A DNA stretch of 16,261 nucleotides from OLB6 sp964620125 (lineage in GTDB: Bacteria > Bacteroidota > Ignavibacteria > Kapaibacteriales > Kapaibacteriaceae), in the NCBI GenBank assembly GCA_964620125.1, contig CAZUGQ010000036.1, positions 1-16,261 of the forward strand. The letters run 5' to 3'. The position numbers were made by a program, and so were the translations under genes. Under the pieces are notes generated by a model, which searched no databases, was not told where the DNA came from, and was given only the letters and a program-made list of their open reading frames with translations. This document shows, piece by piece, positions 1-5,991 of this stretch; the stretch's first letter is position 1; each line of letters begins with the position of its first letter.

Positions 1-192
1 AGTGTTTCTGACCGGGAGTGTTTCTGACCGGGAGTGTTTTTGACCGGGAGTGTTTCTGACCGGGAGTGTTTCTGACCGGGAGTGTTTCTGACCGGGAGTG
101 TTTTTGACCGGGAGTGTTTCTGACCGGGAGTGTTTCTGACCGGGAGTGTTTCTGACCGGGAGTGTTTCTGACCGGGAGCTCTTTTGTCCCGG
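1..192. repeat. 16-bp tandem minisatellite, 11 copies plus a decayed 12th
   Basis: Eleven head-to-tail copies of AGTGTTTCTGACCGGG occupy 1-176 with no spacer. Units 3 (33-48) and 7 (97-112) carry a single C-to-T change at unit position 8; all others are identical. Bases 177-192 match the unit at about 10 of 16 positions and look like a decayed twelfth copy. The array reaches the left edge, so its true length is unknown. In the plus direction each frame meets a TGA; in the minus direction all three frames stay open because the unit length is not a multiple of three. Near-identity of the units implies recent expansion or homogenisation. Function is not evident. Confidence 0.97.
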
Positions 193-466
193 TAACTATT
201 ATACGAAGCACCAATGCTCTAGAGATGTTACCTGCAAATGTTCACGCGCATTTGATTATCAAGAAGTGTATTTCCGCGAGGACTTTAGCTGATTCAGAGT
301 TTGTTGCACAAAGGCCACGGTCAAGATGTAAAGTGATTACCAAACTCAAACTGCTTAACGTCTGTAAGAGATGAACTTCGCACTCTAGGTGGCGACCAAA
401 GAACTGCACGATGTGAGGCAGGTTGCGATATCTCTGATCTGCTAGCACGAAGAGTTTTCCAGTCCA

Positions 467-671
467 TGTGGATAATCTGTTTCTAATCCAACAATCTCAA
501 AGCCCCTTATCGCTTGCGTTACTACCCCGATGGATGTACCTTTGTAAAGGCTGTAAACCATTGTGCGATCATGGGATAATTCAGCCAACGAGCACGAGGT
601 CAGCAGAAAATCATCGGTGGATGTGCGGCAGTTATCCACAAGCTGTGAATAACAGTAGTCGGTTATCCACG
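467..671. other. cluster of four DnaA boxes (possible oriC or DnaA regulatory region)
   Basis: Against the DnaA box TTATCCACA I see a perfect match on the minus strand at 467-475, a perfect match on the plus strand at 632-640, TTATTCACA on the minus strand at 644-652, and TTATCCACG (one mismatch) on the plus strand at 663-671. Three lie within 40 bp just ahead of ftsQ. The surrounding gap 193-685 (about 490 bp) has no convincing gene: the small open frames there are unlike any protein I recognise and lack supporting features. No clear AT-rich unwinding element is visible. The cluster could be a chromosomal origin or a DnaA-controlled leader for the division operon. Confidence 0.65.
514..544 (+). 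promoter_or_regulatory. FCB-type promoter for ftsQAZ
   Basis: TTG at 514-516 is followed after 20 bp by TACCTTTG at 537-544. This fits the Bacteroidota -33 TTTG / -7 TAnnTTTG pattern with its usual 19-21 bp spacing. Transcription would begin near 550, giving a leader of about 135 nt before ftsQ that contains three DnaA boxes. The -7 element overlaps a small palindrome, CCTTTGTAAAGG (539-550). Confidence 0.5.
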
Positions 672-685
672 AGCAAAGGAAGGAA

Positions 686-1456
686 GTGAACCAATTCGGG
701 GGCGATAGACTTGCACAGCCTGGAGAACGGAGTCGTTCATCGGGGGTGGTGGTGTCGCTTCTGGTGTTCGTGTTTGTGGGTTTTGCTGCGGTGAAGTGGC
801 AGCAGCGGCAAGTGGTTGAGTCAATCGAGGTGAAAGGTGCAAGTCCTCTGAGCAGGTTGGCAGTTAATCAGGTGTTGCGTGGTTGCCTGCGTAAGCAAAG
901 ACAGGCGGTGGACCTAGCAGACTTGCGAGAAAACATTGAGCGGATACCGTTTGTTCGCAACGTACACGTGTACTTCGATGGGGTGAGAACCGTGGCCGCA
1001 GAGATTCGCGAGCGATATCCTGTAGGCCAGCTCGTTATGCCGGATGGATCGTTACGTTATCTGGACTCAGAAGGAAACTGTTTGCCATCAGTGGAGATTC
1101 CCATTGCTCATGACGTCCCAATCGTGCGCAGGTCTGATGGTCAACAGCTGACTGAGCGTCAGAGAGTGGTTGCGTCGCACTTATTGGAGTCTGCGCGGAC
1201 AACGCTCGACCTGTATCTGTATGAGAGTATCAGTGAAGTGGAGTTGAAATCTGGGAAGGTGGCTGTACTGCGGACCTCGGATGGAGAGTGGTACGTTATG
1301 GCGGAATCCGATGCCGGACACGCAGGACTTGTGAGCCATAAGGCTGCCTTTGAAAATCTAAACATGTTTCGCCGTCAACTCGGGCAATCGTCGGTTGTAG
1401 GCACCAATCTTGACCTGCGCTGGAGCAGGCACGTTATCGTAACGCGTCCAACGTGA
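686..1456 (+). CDS. ftsQ: cell division protein FtsQ (DivIB family)
   Basis: A 256-residue bitopic membrane protein of the divisome. FtsQ links early and late division proteins by binding FtsB/FtsL in the periplasm. Residues 1-20 form a short charged cytoplasmic tail, 21-37 one hydrophobic membrane segment, about 43-112 a POTRA domain (starting VESIEVKGASPLSR and containing the typical IERIPFVRNVHV core), and the rest is the FtsQ beta domain, with the characteristic DGSLRYLDSEG stretch near 120-130. The GTG start has AAAGGA at 675-680, five bases upstream. Its stop overlaps the ftsA start by four bases (GTGA), so the two are translationally coupled. Gene order ftsQ-ftsA-ftsZ supports the call strongly. 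The upstream murC/ddl-type genes usual in a dcw cluster are not present. Confidence 0.93.
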   Translation: MNQFGGDRLAQPGERSRSSGVVVSLLVFVFVGFAAVKWQQRQVVESIEVKGASPLSRLAVNQVLRGCLRKQRQAVDLADLRENIERIPFVRNVHVYFDGVRTVAAEIRERYPVGQLVMPDGSLRYLDSEGNCLPSVEIPIAHDVPIVRRSDGQQLTERQRVVASHLLESARTTLDLYLYESISEVELKSGKVAVLRTSDGEWYVMAESDAGHAGLVSHKAAFENLNMFRRQLGQSSVVGTNLDLRWSRHVIVTRPT

Positions 1457-2733
1457 CAGGTAGAGTACCATATGTAGGACTCGACATCGGCACAACCAAG
1501 GTTGCCGCAGTTGTTGCTGCACCTGATCCAGTTACAAGGCGGGTTGACGTGATAGGCGCTGGAATTGCTGATTGTGATGGACTGAAGAAGGGCGTTGTAA
1601 CCAACATTGGCAAGACAGCCGATGCCATTCGTGCGGCTGTGGATCAAGCGGAGGCCAAGAGCGGTGTAGCCATCCGCCGTGTGGTGGTTGGCATTAGTGG
1701 CGACCACGTGGCAACATCTAGCACGAAAGCTATCGTCACGGTTTCGTCGGCAGAAATTTCCATAACTGACGTTCGCCGACTCCATCATGAGCTGGCCCAG
1801 GTGCGTATTACACCAGATAGACGCATACTGCATGTGATCCCCCAAGATTATGTGATTGATGACCAGGATGGAATTACTGATCCGCTGGGAATGAGTGGTA
1901 AGCGCGTGGAAGCTAATGGTCTGGTAATCACTGCTTCGTCTGGAGCCGTAGAGAACATCTACCGGTGCGCCGAACGTGCGGGCCTTGAAGTACATGCCTT
2001 GGTTCTTCAGCCACTGGCTAGTGCCTATGCGGTGCTTGAAGACGCTGAAAAAGAAGTTGGCGTTGCTCTCGTAGACATTGGGGGGGGGACGACCGATGTT
2101 GCCGTTTTCAAAGGCAACGTACTGCGTTATGCTGGCATCGTTTCCGTGGCTGGGCAAAAGGTTACGGACGACATCGTCACCGTCCTGAGCATACGGAACG
2201 TTGATGCTGAGCAGATAAAGCGAGATCACGGCCATGCCGACGGCGAGAGTATTATGCGAGATGACGTGTTCCAGGTTCCAGGCGTGGCTGGTCGAACCCC
2301 AACGGAGCTAAGCAAGGCCGTTTTATGTCAGATCATTGAACCTAGGATGGAAGAGATCTATGAGCTCGTACTCCATCGGCTCATGGACAGTGGTTGGGCA
2401 CATCAACTCAGTGCTGGCATCGTGCTAACCGGGGGCAGCAGCATGCTCCGTGGTGCGGATGCACTGGCACTACGTGTGTTCCGGATGCCGGTAGCCATCG
2501 GCATTCCACGCGCTATAAGTCTGGAAGGACTCGCCAAGGAAGTCAGTTCACCGGCATACGCCACTGCCGTTGGCCTGGCACTGTATGGCATTCGCCATGC
2601 ATCGGAGATGGCTGAGCATGATCGTGCGGAAAATATCGAGTCTGAACCTGAAGTAGTAGCCAGCAGGAAGCAGCAACCTGTTGAACGGAAGGGCTTCATG
2701 GTAAAGCTCAAAGACTGGTTTGAAAATTTGTAA
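1453..2733 (+). CDS. ftsA: cell division protein FtsA
   Basis: An actin-fold ATPase of 426 residues that tethers FtsZ filaments to the inner membrane and recruits later division proteins. Visible motifs are phosphate-1 at 9-16 (GLDIGTTK), the FtsA-specific 1C/SHS2 region at about 85-165, phosphate-2 at 208-216 (DIGGGTTDV), the adenosine loop at 326-334 (TGGSSMLRG), and a C-terminal amphipathic membrane-targeting helix at 413-426 (KGFMVKLKDWFENL). Residues about 385-412 form a charged linker to that helix. The GTG start overlaps the ftsQ stop. The three glycines of phosphate-2 are encoded by an uninterrupted run of nine G (2080-2088), unusual next to the mixed glycine codons elsewhere in the gene. 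Length is normal for the family. Confidence 0.97.
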   Translation: MTGRVPYVGLDIGTTKVAAVVAAPDPVTRRVDVIGAGIADCDGLKKGVVTNIGKTADAIRAAVDQAEAKSGVAIRRVVVGISGDHVATSSTKAIVTVSSAEISITDVRRLHHELAQVRITPDRRILHVIPQDYVIDDQDGITDPLGMSGKRVEANGLVITASSGAVENIYRCAERAGLEVHALVLQPLASAYAVLEDAEKEVGVALVDIGGGTTDVAVFKGNVLRYAGIVSVAGQKVTDDIVTVLSIRNVDAEQIKRDHGHADGESIMRDDVFQVPGVAGRTPTELSKAVLCQIIEPRMEEIYELVLHRLMDSGWAHQLSAGIVLTGGSSMLRGADALALRVFRMPVAIGIPRAISLEGLAKEVSSPAYATAVGLALYGIRHASEMAEHDRAENIESEPEVVASRKQQPVERKGFMVKLKDWFENL

Positions 2734-2754
2734 TGTCACCGATCGGGGGGAACT

Positions 2755-4146
2755 ATGCCGATTGAGCTCGACATGAGCAACATAGGCGGAGCAAGGCTTC
2801 GCGTGGTGGGTGTTGGCGGTGCGGGTGGTAATGCCGTCCGTACGATGATTGCCCGTGGACTAGAACATGTGGAATTCATCGCTGCCAATACTGATAGTCA
2901 GGCGCTGATTAAGAATCCGGCGCCAGTAAAAATCAAACTCGGCAGCAGCACCACACGCGGACTGGGCGCCGGAGCTAATCCCGACGTAGGACGGGCTGCC
3001 GTGGAAGAAAGCCTGGACGAAGTTCGCGATGCGCTTGATGGTGCGAACATGGTGTTCATTACCGCCGGCATGGGGGGGGGAACTGGAACAGGCGCCGCCC
3101 CTGTGATCGCACGTGAGGCACGTGCGATGGGTGCCCTTGTGGTTGCCATCGTAACCAAGCCATTCTCTTTCGAGAATCGATTGCGTATGGCGGTGGCAGA
3201 ACAAGGTTTGCATGACTTACGAGACAACGTTGATGCTCTGATCGTGATTCCAAACGATCGGATTATCAGTGTAGTCGATGCAAGCGTTCCGTTCCGGCAA
3301 GCACTGGAACGAGCGGACGAGGTCTTGTATAATGCTACAAAAGGCATTGCCGACATCATCGTACATGAAGGCATCATCAACGTTGACTTTGCAGATGTTG
3401 TTACCGTGATGAAGAATCAGGGCGACGCGATGATGGGTATTGGAACAGGGTATGGTGAACGGCGGGCAATGGAAGCTGCTCATAATGCTCTGAACTCACC
3501 AATCCTTGAAGGCATGCAGATCCTGGGCGCCAAGGGCCTTCTTGTAAACATTACGGGTGGACATTCACTAACCATGCATGAAGTGAATGAAGCAATCTCT
3601 TGCGTACAGAAGGCAGCTGGCGAAGAAGCAAACCTGATTCACGGTGTGGTTATTGATGAGGCCTACGACGAGGAAATCTCAATTACTGTGGTTGCTACAG
3701 GTTTCACTCGAACCGAAGCCCCTTCCCATCCAGCACAAAGAACAAACAAACCTTCTGCTCCGACCCAGCAGACTGTTCCGCTCACTGTGCCTCAACGTCC
3801 GGAGTCCGTGGCTCCCGCAACCTCCACCACGGACTCCATACCTTCAGCACCGTTGCTCACTCCAACGACTGCAGTGAATGTTGACGACATCGAGCAGCCA
3901 GCGCTGTGGCGAAAGACCAAAAAGGTGCAAACACAAATCCCTCAATCGCAGCCTTCAGTGCACCTGCAACCGCGGGTTGTTGAACCATCAGGATCGGACG
4001 AAGTGAGCCCGGCACCGAATTCCGTCAGACAGGCTGCCGCTACTCCAGCACCACAACCGGACGCTTTTCCACGACAGCGCAGTAAACAAGCACCGCCCGA
4101 TGGTGGTAGCAACCACCCTGCATTTCTACGCAGGATCATGGACTAG
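2755..4146 (+). CDS. ftsZ: cell division protein FtsZ
   Basis: A tubulin-like GTPase of 463 residues that polymerises into the Z-ring at midcell. The GTPase core spans about 10-320: N-terminal glycine loop at 19-26 (GVGGAGGN), tubulin signature GGGTGTG at 107-113, and the T7 catalytic loop NVDFADV at 209-215. Residues about 325-450 are a long Pro/Gln/Thr/Ser-rich disordered linker. The end, HPAFLRRIMD, is the conserved C-terminal peptide that binds FtsA, preceded by a short basic stretch. The ATG start has GGGGGGA (2745-2751) just upstream, and the gene lies 21 bp after ftsA. The codons for Met-Gly-Gly-Gly of the GTP-binding signature include a run of nine G (3072-3080). No terminator is visible directly after the gene. 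Confidence 0.98.
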   Translation: MPIELDMSNIGGARLRVVGVGGAGGNAVRTMIARGLEHVEFIAANTDSQALIKNPAPVKIKLGSSTTRGLGAGANPDVGRAAVEESLDEVRDALDGANMVFITAGMGGGTGTGAAPVIAREARAMGALVVAIVTKPFSFENRLRMAVAEQGLHDLRDNVDALIVIPNDRIISVVDASVPFRQALERADEVLYNATKGIADIIVHEGIINVDFADVVTVMKNQGDAMMGIGTGYGERRAMEAAHNALNSPILEGMQILGAKGLLVNITGGHSLTMHEVNEAISCVQKAAGEEANLIHGVVIDEAYDEEISITVVATGFTRTEAPSHPAQRTNKPSAPTQQTVPLTVPQRPESVAPATSTTDSIPSAPLLTPTTAVNVDDIEQPALWRKTKKVQTQIPQSQPSVHLQPRVVEPSGSDEVSPAPNSVRQAAATPAPQPDAFPRQRSKQAPPDGGSNHPAFLRRIMD

Positions 4147-4204
4147 CGCACGCTCTTTCTTTAGGCATAATTCGTGGTATAAACACGTACGGGCACGAAG
4201 TGTT

Positions 4205-4223
4205 TGGGCAATACCTTTGCCCA
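4205..4223 (+). promoter_or_regulatory. promoter -7 element inside a 7-bp inverted repeat, ahead of the lipoprotein pair
   Basis: TACCTTTG at 4212-4219 matches TAnnTTTG, placing a start site near 4225, about 38 nt before the lipoprotein start. The arms TGGGCAA (4205-4211) and TTGCCCA (4217-4223) are perfect complements with a five-base loop, so the -7 element sits in the hairpin or operator. No -33 TTG is present at 19-21 bp. No T-run follows, which argues against a terminator for ftsZ. Confidence 0.4.
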
Positions 4224-4262
4224 CAGGACTGTTTGGGGGTGATAAACCGATCGGGAGGGTAC

Positions 4263-4958
4263 GTGAATACAACACTCGTGCTGACCATTGTCAGCGTCTG
4301 TATTATGATGATTGGCAGCTGTACACCAAAGCAGGAACCGGCACCCACGGTGAACGCTCTTGTAAAGGCAGTTGTAAAGAAAGTGAATTCCTCGGATTCC
4401 ACGCTGCATGTGTATCAGGTAATTGGAACGAAGCAGCATCTGTACAAGCTGCGTATTGGCGACACTATCGTAATTCCAGGTGACAGCAATCAGAAGAACA
4501 AAGCAGAGATTCAGATTGGTGCCGGAGCCATCCTGTATACGCGAAGAGGGGGGGGGATCCCTGATTTACCCTACTTTGTTGGGAGTGCTCCATCCACTAA
4601 GGTTACGTTATCGATGTTGGGTAGCGGGTCGGTTACTTGTCCTGTACCTGCTGGAATTGCCGCTGTACACACAATGGGTATGATGTATAGCGCGACATTT
4701 GGAGTAACAGCATACGAGGCGATTGTCTTGTCCGCTGCGTCAACCACACCACCTAACGCCGTACAAGTACAGTGGTCATCAAGTGGACTGGGTTCACTTA
4801 CAGCGCAGGATAAAGTGTGGATTGTGGCCCCATCATCTTGGAATGGTGCTCGCATCAAGCTTCCGCAATACGCACTCGTGTATCGACCTGTCCCTGATCG
4901 CCCAACGGAGTTCGAGGAGGGTATCATTCAAGCACCAATAGAGATCATGATCCCATAA
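4263..4958 (+). CDS. predicted lipoprotein of unknown function, first of a paralogous pair
   Basis: A 231-residue exported lipoprotein. I choose the GTG at 4263 because GGGAGGG (4253-4259) lies three bases upstream and translation from here gives a clean signal: MNTTLVLTIVSVCIMMIGSC, with the lipidated cysteine at 20; the longer frame opening at 4200 would bury this signal. The mature part is rich in Val, Ile, Gly and Ser and probably all beta, with no known domain that I recognise. It resembles its downstream neighbour along most of its length, notably in the shared pattern I-x-I...G..LY....GG near the middle, D-x-V...PSW near 190, and L..Y..VY..V...GI.Q.P at the end. A run of nine G (4548-4556) encodes part of RRGGG. 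Likely anchored in the outer membrane or periplasmic face; function unknown. Confidence 0.85.
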   Translation: MNTTLVLTIVSVCIMMIGSCTPKQEPAPTVNALVKAVVKKVNSSDSTLHVYQVIGTKQHLYKLRIGDTIVIPGDSNQKNKAEIQIGAGAILYTRRGGGIPDLPYFVGSAPSTKVTLSMLGSGSVTCPVPAGIAAVHTMGMMYSATFGVTAYEAIVLSAASTTPPNAVQVQWSSSGLGSLTAQDKVWIVAPSSWNGARIKLPQYALVYRPVPDRPTEFEEGIIQAPIEIMIP

Positions 4959-5629
4959 TGCAACACACAACGTACAGATTATTCTCGAAACAAGCGTTCA
5001 AGCAGCTATCGGCACTAGTACTGCTTGTGCCACTTCTTGTGGCAGGGTGCCAAAATGAATCCAAGAACCTTACGATGATGAACGTTACTCGCTTGGCCAA
5101 GGTGCAGCTAAGCCTTCCCTCGGGTCAGGTATTACTGATTCAGCAGTACGATGCCCAAGGCAACCGTGTGCAATACTCCTTAGGCAATGGTGCAGTTATC
5201 AGGACGTTTGTGGATCCTGGCATTCAAGATGGGAGTTCCATCGCTATTCCACCAGGAACGTTTCTTTATGCAGCGGATGCCGGTGGAGTCAACGCAGACG
5301 CTTATGCAGCGGTTACCGGAGGTGGGGGCCTGGTGCTTGGTGATGGAGATCCTCCCCCGCCCCCAGTACCAACGTCGTGTAATAGTCAGATGATGAACGC
5401 AAAGGTGGTTTCAACCATTCCCTGTAATGTTCTGGTGAACGGCAGCATTGTAACGGTGAACCAGAATGATACAGTTCAGGTTTGTGTGGATCCATCGTGG
5501 AAAACGAACCCGGCCAAGACTAAACTGGAACTCAAACCATATGGCGTGGTGTACGTGCGAGTAGACGCAGCCTCCACGTACGTTGCAGGCATTCTGCAAA
5601 CGCCGGTCATCATCATCATCATCGACTAA
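4958..5629 (+). CDS. predicted lipoprotein of unknown function, second of a paralogous pair
   Basis: A 223-residue lipoprotein whose ATG overlaps the stop of the preceding gene by one base (TAATG), so translation is coupled. The signal has basic residues near the N terminus, a hydrophobic stretch at about 17-29 and lipobox VAGC with cysteine at 31. The mature region contains a glycine-rich then acidic/proline-rich insert (GGGG at about 122 followed by DGDPPPPPVP) that the first paralogue lacks. It ends in VIIIIID, encoded by a short ATC repeat. The C-terminal half keeps the pattern shared with its neighbour: D-x-V...DPSW, then LKPYGVVYVRV and GILQTPV. A strong terminator lies 33 bp downstream. 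No known domain is recognised; a surface or envelope role is inferred only from the lipid anchor. Confidence 0.85.
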   Translation: MQHTTYRLFSKQAFKQLSALVLLVPLLVAGCQNESKNLTMMNVTRLAKVQLSLPSGQVLLIQQYDAQGNRVQYSLGNGAVIRTFVDPGIQDGSSIAIPPGTFLYAADAGGVNADAYAAVTGGGGLVLGDGDPPPPPVPTSCNSQMMNAKVVSTIPCNVLVNGSIVTVNQNDTVQVCVDPSWKTNPAKTKLELKPYGVVYVRVDAASTYVAGILQTPVIIIIID

Positions 5630-5662
5630 ACGCTGCAGTACGGTCAGCAGCCTGAAGAAGTC

Positions 5663-5696
5663 AAGGGCCAACTGTCAACGTTGGCCCTTTGTTTTT
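5663..5696 (+). terminator. rho-independent terminator of the ftsZ/lipoprotein region
   Basis: Perfect 10-bp stem: AAGGGCCAAC (5663-5672) pairs with GTTGGCCCTT (5680-5689) around a seven-base loop, followed by TGTTTTT. It ends transcription coming from the lipoprotein pair. Read on the minus strand there is no T-run, so it is one-directional. Confidence 0.93.
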
Positions 5697-5925
5697 ACAA
5701 CGTCTTCACCGGAACGTCTTCGTTGGCCTCACCAATGCCGATCGTTGGGCCTGCTGTATTAAGCAGCACATTCACCTGTGAGCCCATGGCAATGTATGTC
5801 ACTCCGCCAAGCATAACGATGTTGGTACTATCGGTTTCCAGAATGGAGTTGGGTCCGACCGGACCAACTTCGCCATCATGCCAACGAAGTGGCTTGGTTG
5901 CTTGTGCTTTGTACTTCTGAAGCAT
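5695..5925 (-). CDS. small hypothetical protein, 76 residues
   Basis: A short open frame starting at the ATG at 5925 (MLQKYKAQATKPLRW), with AGGGGA about nine bases upstream as a possible ribosome site. A longer frame from a TTG at 5964 is also possible. The second half is Gly/Val/Thr-rich (VGPVGPNSILETDSTNIV, then GGVTYIAMGSQVNVLL), which suggests small beta-structure rather than a shadow of another gene, since nothing else is coded on either strand here. There is no signal peptide or membrane segment. Its stop codon lies inside the T-run of the plus-strand terminator. A -7-like TATTTTTG lies upstream at 5962-5969. I do not recognise the family; whether it is expressed is uncertain. Confidence 0.45.
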   Translation of the reverse strand: MLQKYKAQATKPLRWHDGEVGPVGPNSILETDSTNIVMLGGVTYIAMGSQVNVLLNTAGPTIGIGEANEDVPVKTL

Positions 5926-5961
5926 TCGCACGGATCCCCTAGAGTCGCTGAATGGAGACTG

Positions 5962-5969
5962 CAAAAATA
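5962..5969 (-). promoter_or_regulatory. -7-like element for the 76-residue gene
   Basis: On the minus strand this reads TATTTTTG, an exact TAnnTTTG match, about 37 bases before the ATG at 5925. No -33 TTG is present at the expected distance, so support is modest. Confidence 0.3.
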
Positions 5970-5991
5970 CAACCTCTTAGGGCGGTAACGG

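Noticed and set aside
1..176. CRISPR array
   Set aside because: The units are contiguous with no spacers and only 16 bp long, so this is a minisatellite.
162..374. Plus-strand open frame of 70 codons starting inside the minisatellite
   Set aside because: Its start is a GTG of the repeat, no ribosome site precedes it, and the composition is not protein-like; it is the chance read-out of the repeat and the gap.
468..689. Plus-strand open frame of 73 codons across the DnaA-box region
   Set aside because: It starts within a DnaA box, lacks a ribosome site, overlaps the ftsQ start and shows no domain; the boxes and promoter explain the sequence better.
1375..2235. Minus-strand open frame of 286 codons opposite ftsA
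   Set aside because: It lies wholly antisense to ftsQ/ftsA, which have full family motifs; the long frame is a by-product of codon bias in the real gene.
4205..4223. Rho-independent terminator of ftsZ
   Set aside because: The perfect hairpin is not followed by a T-run and overlaps a promoter-like octamer, so an operator or hairpin is more likely.
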